Origin: Eremococcus coleocola DSM 15696
GTDB taxonomy: Bacteria; Bacillota; Bacilli; Lactobacillales; Aerococcaceae
Direction: 5' to 3'
DNA length: 59,327 nt
Assembly: GCF_000428865.1 (NCBI RefSeq)
Contig: NZ_AUAT01000007.1
Span: 1 to 59,327, forward strand
This document shows, in pieces, positions 26,414 through 35,677 of this stretch. Position 1 is the stretch's first letter, and each line of letters begins with the position of its first letter. The translations under genes and the position numbers were made by a program. The notes beneath the pieces are model-generated. The model saw only the letters and a list, made by a program, of their open reading frames with translations. It had not been told where the DNA came from and made no database searches.

Positions 26414-27721
26414 ATGACTGATCAAACAGTCACTCACAAAAATGTAACCTTAGCTGGTTGCTTATCTTTGATCCCAGGCTTGGGTCAATTCTATAACCGT
26501 CAAGCCATTAAAGGGGGTTTATTCCTGATTATTACTGGTATTTTTGCCTATGAAATGCATGTTTTTGGGAACCAAGCCCTAGTTAATTTGGTAACGCTAG
26601 GTACAACACCTAGACAAGACCATTCTTTATTTATGTTGATTCAGGGATCATTACAATTGCTGATTACACTGATTTTCTTAATTTTCTATATATATAATAT
26701 TTATGATGCTCGACGCGTTGCTGACTTCTGGAATCAAGGTATTCCAGTAAATCAATCATTTAAAGAACTTTTAAATAATGTCTACCAAAATGGCTTTCCT
26801 TACTTATTAATCATTCCGGCCTATGTGGCTATGATTTTTGCAATTGTTTTTCCCGTTTTGGTAACGGTATTTACCGCTTTTGTTAATTATTCTTTCTTAA
26901 ATATGCCTCCTGCCAAGCTCTTGGATTGGGTTGGCTTTGAAAACTTTAATAAAATTTTCTTCCTAAGTACTTTTAGAAAGGCCTTTGGTTCGGTCTTATC
27001 TTGGACTTTTATTTGGACGCTAGCAGCCACGACCTTACAAATTGTTGTGGGGGTTTTCACCGCAATTGTGGCCAACCAACCCTTTATTAAAGGTAAACGT
27101 TTCTTTGGAGTAATTTTCTTACTTCCTTGGGCAGTTCCAGCCTTTATTACGATTTTGTCCTTTTCAAATATGTTCAATGATTCCGTGGGAGCCATTAATA
27201 CTCAGGTTATTCCTTTCTTCAATCGATTAATTCCTTTTATGGATGTTGGTTTAGTCCCATGGAAGACCAATCCTAACTGGACTAAAATTGCTATTATTAT
27301 GATTCAGGGATGATTAGGGTTCCCTTATATTTATGTCATGGTCACTTCCATTCTGCAATCCATTCCAAATGACTTGTATGAAGCGGCAAAAATCGATGGG
27401 GCCAATGCCAACCGTCGTTTCCGGGATATTACCTTACCAACCATTCTCTCTGTAGCTGCGCCGGTTTTTGTCACCCAATATACAGGTAACTTTAATAACT
27501 TCTCCATGATTTATCTGTTTAATGATGGGGGACCTGGTTCAGTTGGGGGCGGTGCCGGTTCAACCGATATTTTGATTTCTTGGATCTTCAAGTTAACGAC
27601 CGGGAATTCACCACAATATTCAGTGGCAGCTGCCTTAACTATTATTATTTCCTTGATCGTCATTGGGGTTTCTTTACTTGTCTTCAAGCGGTCAAATTCT
27701 TTTGAAATGGAGGATATCTAA
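26414..27721 (+). pseudogene. malF: maltodextrin ABC permease MalF, interrupted by in-frame TGA
   Basis: The frame is open from 26414 except for TGA at 27311-27313, read in context as IMIQG-stop-LGFPYIYVMVTSILQ. The family has Trp (TGG) here, so a single G-to-A change explains it. The 435-codon gene starts with an extra two-helix segment (LSLIPGLGQFYNRQAIKGG) usual in Firmicute MalF, then the permease domain with the EAA loop EAAKIDGANANRRFRDITLP, which falls after the stop. As written, the protein would lose the ATPase-coupling loop. Read-through, real nonsense mutation or base-call error are all possible. Confidence 0.8.
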
Positions 27722-27722
27722 G

Positions 27723-28574
27723 ATGAAAAATCTAGCCCATTCTGCCAAATTCAAAAAACGCTTAGGCCAATTTTTGACCTACCTCTACATGATTATCTTG
27801 AGTATTGTGATTATTTATCCTCTGTTAGTGACTGCTTCTTCAGCCTTTATTGCAGGGAATATGACCGCCTTTAAATTATCTTTTGATGTTCAGTGGACCC
27901 TGGATAATTTCCGTCGTCTCTTCGATGAGACTTTATACGGAACTTGGTACAAGAACACCTTAATTGTAGCTGGGTCAACAATGTTGATTCAGGTGACGAT
28001 TATTACTTTAGCGGGTTATGCTTATTCTCGCTATGGTTTTATCGGCCGAAAAAATTCTTTGAAGACTTTTTTAATTATCCAAATGGTGCCAACTACGGCT
28101 GCTTTGACTGCCTTCTTCGTTATGGCCTTCCTCTTAAAAGCTATCAACCAATTCTGGTTCCTAACCTTCCTTTATATTGGGGGCGGGATTCCGATGAATA
28201 CCTGGCTCATGAAGGGTTACTTCGATACAGTCCCTTATGACTTAGATGAATCAGCTAAAATTGATGGCGCCGGTCATATCCGGACCTTCTGGCAAATTGT
28301 CTTACCATTGGTTAAACCGATGGTGGCTGTCCAAGCCCTCTGGGCTTTCATGGGACCCTTTGGGGACTACATGCTTTCCCGGTTCTTATTAAGAAGTCAG
28401 GAAGCCTACACCGTGGCGGTTGGGTTACAAACCTTTATTTCCGATATTCGGAACCAACGGGTAGCCTTGTTTGCGGCAGGTGCGATTTTAATCGCCGTGC
28501 CAATTTCCATTCTCTTCTTCCTATTACAGAAGAACTTCGTATCAGGTTTAACCTCTGGTGGTACCAAAGGCTAG
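27723..28574 (+). CDS. malG: maltodextrin ABC permease MalG
   Basis: About 283 residues from ATG 27723, just after the malF stop. Six membrane segments and the coupling loop [20 protein letters not shown] near residue 177. Ends with the typical [18 protein letters not shown] tail of MalG. It pairs with MalF, which is broken here, so import may be lost even though MalG looks intact. Confidence 0.92.
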   Translation: MKNLAHSAKFKKRLGQFLTYLYMIILSIVIIYPLLVTASSAFIAGNMTAFKLSFDVQWTLDNFRRLFDETLYGTWYKNTLIVAGSTMLIQVTIITLAGYAYSRYGFIGRKNSLKTFLIIQMVPTTAALTAFFVMAFLLKAINQFWFLTFLYIGGGIPMNTWLMKGYFDTVPYDLDESAKIDGAGHIRTFWQIVLPLVKPMVAVQALWAFMGPFGDYMLSRFLLRSQEAYTVAVGLQTFISDIRNQRVALFAAGAILIAVPISILFFLLQKNFVSGLTSGGTKG

Positions 28575-28676
28575 CCTTAGAAAGAAGGATGACCTATTTT
28601 TCCATTAAACTATTTCAAAACAATCCTGTCACCGCGCCGGATTTTTAGCCAAAGAAAAGCCTTAAAAACCTGGCAA

Positions 28677-29435
28677 TTGGTCTTGGTCTTTATCTTTACG
28701 ACGGCTTTAAGTTTGATGCCTTTGAGTCTACGGATTAATGGTTTGCAATCGGTGGATATTACAGAGTATATGCCATCCTTAGAGCGAACTATGACCGCGG
28801 ATTTCCTAGCTGCTTACCAAGATTTTAACTGGGACCAAGTGGCCAACCAAGGGCAAAGTAGTCAAGAAGATGACAAAATACGCCAAGCCTTTGTTAAGGA
28901 TGAGACTCAAGCCGAGACCTTATTGAAGGAAGGATCTGGTTTGGCGGCTAGCCAAGATCAAGTTTTTATTAAAGAAGGAGACCAGCCGATTTTTGTCCAA
29001 GACTTAGGTCAGGATAATCCCTTGCTTAAATCACAAGATCCACAAATGGTCTTAAAGATTTTGTCCCAACTTTGGTTTAAGGACAACCGCTTATCCTTGA
29101 TAGTGATTCAATTATTGAATGTGGCGATTATTCTTTTTACCAATAATTTAATCTTTATCGGGGTCGTCTCTGCTTTAGTTTATTTAATGCATTTGAGTCG
29201 ACGGTTTACGATTGGCTCTTACAAGGAAGCCTTGACCATTGTCTTGAATGCTTTTGGTGGAGCCAGCCTACTCGCTATGATAGCGGCTTTTGCGGGCTTG
29301 GATCCTTTAGCCATGATTTCCTTACAAGGTTTTGCTTTTATCGCAAGTTTAATGGCATCCTATTGGAAAACCCATTTTAATGATGATTACTTAGAAGATA
29401 TTCAAAAGAGAGGTGCTCACCGTGGTAGAAATTAA
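28677..29435 (+). CDS. DUF1189 maltodextrin-locus membrane protein, 5' end disturbed
   Basis: The 252-codon frame has an N-terminal membrane helix (VLVFIFTTALSLMPL), an extracytoplasmic part and three or four C-terminal helices, like the DUF1189 protein (YvdJ/MalA) that follows malG in other Firmicutes. Upstream of 28677 the same frame stays open to 28593, reading NYFKTILSPRRIFSQRKALK, but has no standard start. A well-placed ATG at 28589 (after GAAGGA) is one base out of frame across a T5 run. An inserted T probably destroyed the start. Function is unknown; it may assist the transporter. Confidence 0.6.
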   Translation: MVLVFIFTTALSLMPLSLRINGLQSVDITEYMPSLERTMTADFLAAYQDFNWDQVANQGQSSQEDDKIRQAFVKDETQAETLLKEGSGLAASQDQVFIKEGDQPIFVQDLGQDNPLLKSQDPQMVLKILSQLWFKDNRLSLIVIQLLNVAIILFTNNLIFIGVVSALVYLMHLSRRFTIGSYKEALTIVLNAFGGASLLAMIAAFAGLDPLAMISLQGFAFIASLMASYWKTHFNDDYLEDIQKRGAHRGRN

Positions 29436-30525
29436 TTTAAAAAATATCCAAAAAAAATATAAGGGGAATGATACCTATTCTGTAACAGATTTTAATATCG
29501 ATATTCAGGACCGGGAATTTATTGTTTTCGTAGGTCCTTCTGGTTGTGGTAAATCCACCACCTTACGGATGATTGCTGGTTTGGAAGATATTACTGAAGG
29601 TCAATTGATTATTGATGGCCAAGTCATGAATGACGTGGAACCTAAAGACCGGAATATCGCTATGGTTTTCCAAAACTATGCCCTATATCCCCATATGACC
29701 GTGTTTGATAATATGGCCTATGGTTTGAAATTACGTAAATATACTAAAGACCAAATTAAAGCCCGGGTTGACCATGCGGCTGAAATCCTAGGTTTAACGC
29801 CTTATCTAGAACGTAAACCTGCCGCTTTATCTGGGGGCCAACGGCAACGGGTAGCCTTGGGTCGAGCTATTGTCCGCGAAGCTAAAGTCTTCTTAATGGA
29901 CGAACCTTTATCCAACTTGGATGCTAAATTACGGGTTCAAATGCGTACTGAGATTGCCAAGCTCCACCATGAACTGGAAACAACTTCCATTTACGTAACT
30001 CATGACCAAACCGAAGCCATGACCTTGGCCTCACGGATTGTAGTTATGAATGACGGAAATATTATGCAAATTGGGACACCAACCGAAGTGTATAATCATC
30101 CAGATAATGTCTTTGTGGCCAGCTTTATGGGGTCACCCGCTATGAACTTCTTCAATGTAACTTATGAAAAAGGCCGGGTGACAACGGCGGATGGTTTGTC
30201 TTGGGCTGTTTTTGATGCCATGGCTCGTAAATTAAATGACCAAGGCTACGAAGGTAAACAATTAATTATGGGGATTCGTCCAGAAGATATTCATGATGAA
30301 CCAGTTATGAAGGACACTATGCCTGAAGCAATTATTCAAGCCCATATCCAAGTGGTTGAAATGACCGGCGCAGAAATGATGTTATATTGTAAACATGATC
30401 AAAATGAATTTATCGCCCGCGTGGATACTCGGACCGAATATAATATTGGTGATGATGTGGACCTCGTCTTTGATATGAATAAGACTCACTTCTTCGATCC
30501 AGAAACTGAGAATGTGATTCGTTAA
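29422..30525 (+). CDS. msmK: sugar ABC transporter ATPase MsmK/MalK
   Basis: About 367 residues from the GTG at 29422, eight bases after AGAGAGG. Walker A GPSGCGKSTT, signature LSGGQRQRVALGRAIV, Walker B VFLMDEPLSNLD, switch His in YVTHDQTEAM, and a C-terminal TOBE regulatory domain from about residue 235. It energises carbohydrate ABC importers. MsmK-type ATPases often serve several importers, so it may stay useful even if MalF is dead. Confidence 0.92.
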   Translation: MVEINLKNIQKKYKGNDTYSVTDFNIDIQDREFIVFVGPSGCGKSTTLRMIAGLEDITEGQLIIDGQVMNDVEPKDRNIAMVFQNYALYPHMTVFDNMAYGLKLRKYTKDQIKARVDHAAEILGLTPYLERKPAALSGGQRQRVALGRAIVREAKVFLMDEPLSNLDAKLRVQMRTEIAKLHHELETTSIYVTHDQTEAMTLASRIVVMNDGNIMQIGTPTEVYNHPDNVFVASFMGSPAMNFFNVTYEKGRVTTADGLSWAVFDAMARKLNDQGYEGKQLIMGIRPEDIHDEPVMKDTMPEAIIQAHIQVVEMTGAEMMLYCKHDQNEFIARVDTRTEYNIGDDVDLVFDMNKTHFFDPETENVIR

Positions 30526-30558
30526 TTTATATAATGAATAAGTAAGTATTAGGTATTT

Positions 30559-30628
30559 AAAAGGGAGTAGGTTAGACCAAGTGAAAATCAGTGATTTTCC
30601 AGGTTAAGCCTGCTGCCTTTTGTTTTTT
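30559..30628 (+). terminator. terminator after msmK with nested palindrome
   Basis: A long imperfect stem (30559-30574 with 30605-30621) encloses GAAAATCAGTGATTTTC (30583-30599), then TGTTTTTT. The inner palindrome is nearly the same as one at about 3290. Confidence 0.65.
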
Positions 30629-30690
30629 CAACGGACTATGAATTATGAGCCTTGATGCTACCGCGAGGTAGGCTAGTTTTTGCACACTCG

Positions 30691-30816
30691 TCCCAAAATA
30701 GTGTTTTGAGTGACGATTTAAGGGCCAAGTGGTCCCAAAAGTGTGTTTTGAGTGACGAGTTGAGAGTGAAGTGGTCCCAAAAGTGCGCTTTGAGTGACGA
30801 GTTAAAGGTAAGGTCG
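30691..30816. repeat. three tandem 42-bp repeats
   Basis: Units at 30691-30732, 30733-30774 and 30775-30816 each begin TCCCAAAA and contain TTTGAGTGACGA. They fill most of the 30526-30923 gap between msmK and the pullulanase gene. No unique spacers, so not CRISPR. Confidence 0.85.
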
Positions 30817-30923
30817 TCATTAAGAGGCAAAATGTTAGGAGCACCCACCAATTAGAAGTCAAAAACCACTGCTATCGATGATGGAATGATTTTTAGAGAT
30901 GAAAGAAGAAAGAGGAGGATTTG

Positions 30924-33035
30924 ATGACACTGAATTGGCAAGTAATTGATGAGGCTTATCATTATACGGGACCTTTGGGGGCACAGGTTGACCAGGAGGG
31001 CCAGTGGATCTTTACCTTGTGGGCACCAACGGCCGAGCAAGTTAAGCTCTACCTGTATGATCAAGGGACTGATAGTGCGGCGGTTTATAGCTGTGACCTG
31101 AAAAAAAGCGATCAAGGCCAGTGGCAAGTTCAGGTGGGACCGCAAGAGGCTGGTCAAAATGAGCTAACAGGCTTTTATTACAATTATGGTGTGGTGCGCC
31201 AAGGGCAGGAGTCCCTAGTACTTGACCCTTATGCCAAGTCTTTAGCGGCATGGACCTACCAAGAGGGAGAAGCTGACGCGCCACGGGCAGCTCTGGTTGA
31301 TCCGGAGAATTTGGGACCAGACTTAGAAAATTTTGGAAAAATCGAGGGCTATTCCAGTCCGCAAGATGCAGTGATTTACGAAGTATCTGTTCGTGATTTT
31401 ACCATGGATCAGAGTCTGAACTTAGACCACCGGCCGGGGACCTTTATGGCCTTTATTGACCGACTAGATTACCTCAAAGATCTTGGGGTGACCCATATTC
31501 AATTGATGCCAGTCATGGCCCAATATAAAATTGATGAAACCCAGCCTGCATATTCAACCATGGCGGATCTGCCGGCTAACTATAATTGGGGCTATGACCC
31601 CTTAGGGTACTTTGCCCCGACGGGTTTTTATTCAGAAAATCCCTATGATCCTCAACTACGGATTAAAGAGTTGAAGACCTTGATTGCGGCCATTCATGAC
31701 CGGGGCATGGGTGTGACTCTGGATGTGGTCTATAACCATACCGCGGCCTTGCATATATTTGAAGAGATTGAGCCTCATTATTATCATTTTGTGGATGAGG
31801 AAGACCATTCCTTGACTAGTTTTGGTGGGGGCCGCTTAGCATCGACCCATTGGATGGCTCACCGGCTTATGTTGGACTCGATTGAATATTGGTTGCGTGA
31901 GTTTAAGGTGGACGGCTTCCGCTTTGATATGATGGGCGACCATGATGCGGCCACTCTCCAGGCTATTGCGGACTTAGCCAAAAGCATTAATCCTCAGTCC
32001 TTGATTATTGGAGAAGGCTGGCGAACTTATGTGGGCGATCAGAACCTGGAAAAACCACTTCCAGCCAGTCAGGATTGGATGGACCAGACAGGGGATGTGG
32101 CCGTTTTCTCTGATGAGCTTCGCAATGCCTTGAAGTCAGGTTATCCGGATGAAGGTCAACCCGCCTTCTTAAGTGGGGGACCTATTGACCGAAAAAAATT
32201 ATTCGACAATTTAAAAGGCCAACCGGGGAATTTCCGGGCCCAAGGTCCTTACAATGTGGTCCAATATATGGAAGCCCATGATAATGCCACTGTTTATGAT
32301 ATTCTGGCTCTGACCTTGAAGCTTGACCCGGTAGCTGACCAAGATGAGCTCTTACGTCGGATGCGGTTAGGTAATTTATTGGTCTTGACGGCCCAAGGGG
32401 TGGCCTTCCTCCATGCAGGTCAGGAATACGGCCGGTCCAAGCAGATTCGGGATGATGGCTTTGAAGGGTTGCAGGAGCCAGTCGTGACCCAAGCGTCGGG
32501 AGCTGAGACTGTATTTAAAAAAACATACCAACTACAAAAAACGGACGGTCAACCCCAAACTTATCCTTATATTGTGCATGATTCCTACCGGGCGCCAGAT
32601 TCGGTCAACCACTTCGATTGGGTCCGTTTAGGAGAAGCCCTGCCATGTTTAAATCATGATTATGTTCAAGGCTTGATTGACCTACGTCGGTCTAGTCCAG
32701 CCTTCCGCTTGGGTCAGGCGAGTCTAATCGATCAAGCTATGATCCTAATTGACTGGGGACAAAGCCAAGACTTGGTCTTGGCTTACCGCCTGCAAGTGAC
32801 AGCTGGTCAGACCCAACCGGCTGAAGACTACCTGGTCTTAATTAATGCTGACGACCAAGCCCGGACATTTGATTTAAATCTGACACCTGACTTTGATTTG
32901 GTAAATGCTGACCTTTTAGCTGATGGAAGTCGGGCCAGGAAGGTGCCGCTGACTACGAGTGAGGATTATCAAGTTGCTGATGATACCTTAATTATTGCAC
33001 CACTAACGGGGCTAGTTTTTAAAAATAAAAAATAA
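30924..33035 (+). CDS. pulA: type I pullulanase
   Basis: About 703 residues from ATG 30924 (GGAGG site). An N-terminal CBM48-like domain (ending about 140) precedes a GH13_14 barrel with the type I pullulanase signature YNWGYDP (about residue 216), DVVYNHTA, DGFRFDMMGDHD (nucleophile Asp), IIGEGW (acid/base Glu) and EAHDN. It hydrolyses alpha-1,6 branches of pullulan, glycogen or limit dextrins. No signal peptide or sorting motif, so it is intracellular and works with GlgP and MalQ. Confidence 0.93.
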   Translation: MTLNWQVIDEAYHYTGPLGAQVDQEGQWIFTLWAPTAEQVKLYLYDQGTDSAAVYSCDLKKSDQGQWQVQVGPQEAGQNELTGFYYNYGVVRQGQESLVLDPYAKSLAAWTYQEGEADAPRAALVDPENLGPDLENFGKIEGYSSPQDAVIYEVSVRDFTMDQSLNLDHRPGTFMAFIDRLDYLKDLGVTHIQLMPVMAQYKIDETQPAYSTMADLPANYNWGYDPLGYFAPTGFYSENPYDPQLRIKELKTLIAAIHDRGMGVTLDVVYNHTAALHIFEEIEPHYYHFVDEEDHSLTSFGGGRLASTHWMAHRLMLDSIEYWLREFKVDGFRFDMMGDHDAATLQAIADLAKSINPQSLIIGEGWRTYVGDQNLEKPLPASQDWMDQTGDVAVFSDELRNALKSGYPDEGQPAFLSGGPIDRKKLFDNLKGQPGNFRAQGPYNVVQYMEAHDNATVYDILALTLKLDPVADQDELLRRMRLGNLLVLTAQGVAFLHAGQEYGRSKQIRDDGFEGLQEPVVTQASGAETVFKKTYQLQKTDGQPQTYPYIVHDSYRAPDSVNHFDWVRLGEALPCLNHDYVQGLIDLRRSSPAFRLGQASLIDQAMILIDWGQSQDLVLAYRLQVTAGQTQPAEDYLVLINADDQARTFDLNLTPDFDLVNADLLADGSRARKVPLTTSEDYQVADDTLIIAPLTGLVFKNKK

Positions 33036-33043
33036 ACAAAAAG

Positions 33044-33090
33044 TAACCGCATCTTCTTAGCTAGAGGGCTAAGACATGCGGTTTGTTTTA
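33044..33090 (+). terminator. terminator of pulA
   Basis: AACCGCAT/ATGCGGTT (33045-33052 with 33076-33083) with an inner TTAGC/GCTAA pairing and a TGTTTTATT tail. Confidence 0.75.
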
Positions 33091-33111
33091 TTGGATGTGG
33101 AGCTAATAAAA

Positions 33112-33150
33112 GGAAAATTGCGAAGCGATTTATCTTCGCAACTTTTTCAT
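33112..33150. terminator. bidirectional terminator between pulA and tenA
   Basis: TTGCGAAG/CTTCGCAA (33118-33125 with 33134-33141), flanked by AAAA on the left and CTTTTT on the right. It can end both convergent transcripts. Confidence 0.7.
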
Positions 33151-33164
33151 GTATATTTAAATAA

Positions 33165-33836
33165 TTATTCCTCCACTGCCCAATCACGTTGGTAGTAGGC
33201 GTCGTCCCAGAACATGTATTCATAGTAGACTGATTGCTTGAAGGCGTGAATCAAAGCCGCAAATTCTTCCGGTGATTTATCCGCCGCTAATTGGTCCATC
33301 AAGTCCTTCATTTGACGGACGTTTTCAGAGAACCAGTCACTACTGTAAGTATCAATCCAACGGTTATAGAAAGGATTGTCCGGCCGGTGTTCGGCCAAAT
33401 AATGCCCGATTTCTTCATAAAGCCAATAGCAAGGTAATAAAGTAGCTAAGATAAAGGCCATATCCTGGTCATGGCCAGCCAACCGCATATGGTTGCTGTA
33501 GGCGTAGGCGTTAGGTGAAGGGGTGAAAGCATCCAAGTCTGTCTGGCTAATCTCCAAATCTTTGAAAAAAGATCCATGGAGTTCTAGCTCAGACTGGAAG
33601 GTATCCACTAGACCTTGGCCAAAACGAATGGCTAAATCAGAAGTGGTGGCCTTGTAGGCAGCAAGGGCATGAGCCGCTCCGAAGGATTGAAGATAATAGG
33701 CATCTTGAATAACATAGCCCTTAAAAATTTTCAGGTCTAAGCTTCCATCAGCGAGAGCTTGAACAAAGGGATGGTTGAAGTTGGCATCCCAAAGCTTCTG
33801 GCTGGCAGCCAGAGCTTCTTGGCAAAAGTTTGGCAT
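33165..33836 (-). CDS. tenA: TenA family aminopyrimidine aminohydrolase / thiaminase II
   Basis: About 223 residues. The all-helical TenA pattern is visible: LWDANFNHPFVQALADGSL, FKGYVIQDAYYL (about 38), catalytic Cys in LLPCYWLYEEIG (about 134) and a late YYEYMFWDDAY. It hydrolyses aminomethyl-pyrimidine from degraded thiamine to HMP. Start at 33836 follows AAGGAGG; an upstream ATG adds eight residues without a site. Last gene of the thiamine operon, and well matched to ThiXYZ, which import the formylated precursor. Confidence 0.92.
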   Translation of the reverse strand: MPNFCQEALAASQKLWDANFNHPFVQALADGSLDLKIFKGYVIQDAYYLQSFGAAHALAAYKATTSDLAIRFGQGLVDTFQSELELHGSFFKDLEISQTDLDAFTPSPNAYAYSNHMRLAGHDQDMAFILATLLPCYWLYEEIGHYLAEHRPDNPFYNRWIDTYSSDWFSENVRQMKDLMDQLAADKSPEEFAALIHAFKQSVYYEYMFWDDAYYQRDWAVEE

Positions 33837-33902
33837 GGTTTCCTCCTTAGTTTTTGGCAAAGTTCTTTACTTTAATTTTTGGCAAAGCTAAGCAATACCA
33901 AA

Positions 33903-34907
33903 TTAATTTTCCCCATTTAGTACCGGGTGAACTACATCGGCACCCTTGACTTCCTTGGCAATAGAGCCGGTTTCAAAGAGCCATTTAACATAGGCGTCAT
34001 ATTGGTCCACATCCATGGCGCCAAAGCTACCATCCTTAACCATAAAGTCTTGTAACATTTCCCAAGACTTGGCTTCGATATCTTTGTTCAAGGTATAGGC
34101 GTTTTCTTCTTTAGCGAATAAGACTTCCAAGGCTCCTTCAGGTTCTTCCTTGGCAGCGTCAAACCCTTTTTGTAAGGCAGTCATAAAAGCTTTTAATAAG
34201 TCTGGATCAGATTCAATTAGTTCGTCAGAAGCGACAAAAATTAATTCTTGGGATTCTGGAATACCAAAGTCAGCAAAGTCAAAGTAGCCCATGTTATAGC
34301 CTTGGTCTTGCAGCATTAAGTATTCATGGTTAACATAGGCTCCAATAACAGCATCAACCTTATCGGTGGCTAAAGCTGGAATGAGGTCCCAACCTACATC
34401 GATCATATCGACTTTACTTGGATCTTCGCCTTCATTCGTCACCATAGACTGAACCACCGCTTCAGAAATTGGGTCAGAGGCAAAACCTACTTTTTTGTCA
34501 ACTAAGTCTTTGGCACCTTTAATACCAGACTCGGTTTTATACATGATAACATCCATTCTTTGTTGGACCAGTGAACCAATGGCTTTGACTGGTACCCCTT
34601 CAGCCACAGCCTTAGACAAGACACCAGGATAAGAAATCCCAATATCGGTTTGTTTGGCTCCAACTAAACGGATGGGGTCATTGGTTTCAGCAGGCATTTC
34701 AATTTTTAAATCAATCCCTGCTTCTTTGAAGTAACCTTTTTCAATTGCTTCGTAGATAGGAATATGATTGGCATTAGGATACCAATCTAACATTAAATGA
34801 ACTTCTTTTAAGTCCTCTTGGGCAGCAACTGAAGTCAATCCAGTCAGGGGCATAAGGCTAAGTAAAATAGCGGCAAAAATCAGGCTGAGTTTTTTGAAAT
34901 GGGTCAT
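33903..34907 (-). CDS. thiY: thiamine-precursor binding protein (NMT1/THI5-like)
   Basis: 334 residues. VHLMLDWYPNANHIPIYEAI at the start of the mature protein is the THI5-like pyrimidine-binding signature, with later GYFKEAGIDLKIE and TDIGISYPG. The signal peptide ends LTSVAA-QED, a signal peptidase I site with no lipobox Cys. It binds a pyrimidine such as formylaminopyrimidine for the ThiXZ transporter. Overlaps the permease gene by one base. Confidence 0.88.
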   Translation of the reverse strand: MTHFKKLSLIFAAILLSLMPLTGLTSVAAQEDLKEVHLMLDWYPNANHIPIYEAIEKGYFKEAGIDLKIEMPAETNDPIRLVGAKQTDIGISYPGVLSKAVAEGVPVKAIGSLVQQRMDVIMYKTESGIKGAKDLVDKKVGFASDPISEAVVQSMVTNEGEDPSKVDMIDVGWDLIPALATDKVDAVIGAYVNHEYLMLQDQGYNMGYFDFADFGIPESQELIFVASDELIESDPDLLKAFMTALQKGFDAAKEEPEGALEVLFAKEENAYTLNKDIEAKSWEMLQDFMVKDGSFGAMDVDQYDAYVKWLFETGSIAKEVKGADVVHPVLNGEN

Positions 34908-35677
34908 TACTTTCTTCCTTTCTGATGTAAATAGGCTAATTGTTTCCGTTCCAACAAAGTGACAAAACCAAATAAAATAAGACCAATGAGCGACAAAACC
35001 AGAATTCCAGCGAAGACCCCATCCGCCTTAAGAGAAGAGGACATGCGGCGGATATAGTAACCTAAACCACCGTTGCCGCCTAACCACTCGCCGATGGTGG
35101 CGCCCATGAGGGCATAGATGACGGCTAATTTAATACCAGATAAGATAGAAGGCAGAGCCATTTGCCATTCTAAACGGTAGAAGCTCTGCCAAGGGGAGGC
35201 CTGCATATTACGAAAAAGAGCTAGATAATCTGCATCGGTTAAGCGTAAGCCATCATAGACTGAAACGACTAAAGGGAAGAAGCAGAAGAGGAAAATGACG
35301 GCCACCTTAGTCAGCATGCCATACCCAAACCACATGACAAAAATCGGTGATAAGGCAATGGTGGGAATGGTCTGCGAAATCAGAACAAAGGGATATAAGG
35401 CACAGCGGGCCCAATCAGAATAATAAATCAGAACCCCTAAGCCAATCCCAGCCACCAAGGAAATCCCCAAACCAACGGCCACCTCTTGTAAGGTAATTAA
35501 ACTTTGTTCCCAGATAAAACCAGCTTGGTCCACCAGTAAGGAGATGACCTGGCTAGGCTGGGGAATGATAAAGGCTGGAATTAGGCCAGCCCCTACCGTG
35601 TATTCAGCCAGAGCTAAGACAAGGATTAAGACTAAGATAAAAGGATAGTATTGATTGATAAAGCCTTTAAAGGTCAT
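34907..35677 (-). CDS. thiX: thiamine-precursor ABC permease
   Basis: About 256 residues from ATG 35677, with six membrane segments and the SsuC/TauC-type coupling region (FRNMQASPWQSFYRLEWQMA). It overlaps the ATPase gene by 11 bases, so translation is coupled. It forms the channel for the ligand of the neighbouring NMT1-like protein. Confidence 0.85.
   Translation of the reverse strand: MTFKGFINQYYPFILVLILVLALAEYTVGAGLIPAFIIPQPSQVISLLVDQAGFIWEQSLITLQEVAVGLGISLVAGIGLGVLIYYSDWARCALYPFVLISQTIPTIALSPIFVMWFGYGMLTKVAVIFLFCFFPLVVSVYDGLRLTDADYLALFRNMQASPWQSFYRLEWQMALPSILSGIKLAVIYALMGATIGEWLGGNGGLGYYIRRMSSSLKADGVFAGILVLSLIGLILFGFVTLLERKQLAYLHQKGRK

Noticed and set aside
27311-27313. TGA in malF read as tryptophan (alternative genetic code)
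   Set aside because: thiD and thiW end in TGA at overlapping gene junctions, so TGA is a working stop here.
30691-30816. CRISPR array
   Set aside because: Units are contiguous 42-bp repeats that vary within themselves; there are no constant repeats with unique spacers and no cas genes.
30572-30862. overlapping small ORFs on both strands
   Set aside because: They are reading frames through the 42-bp tandem repeats and the msmK terminator.
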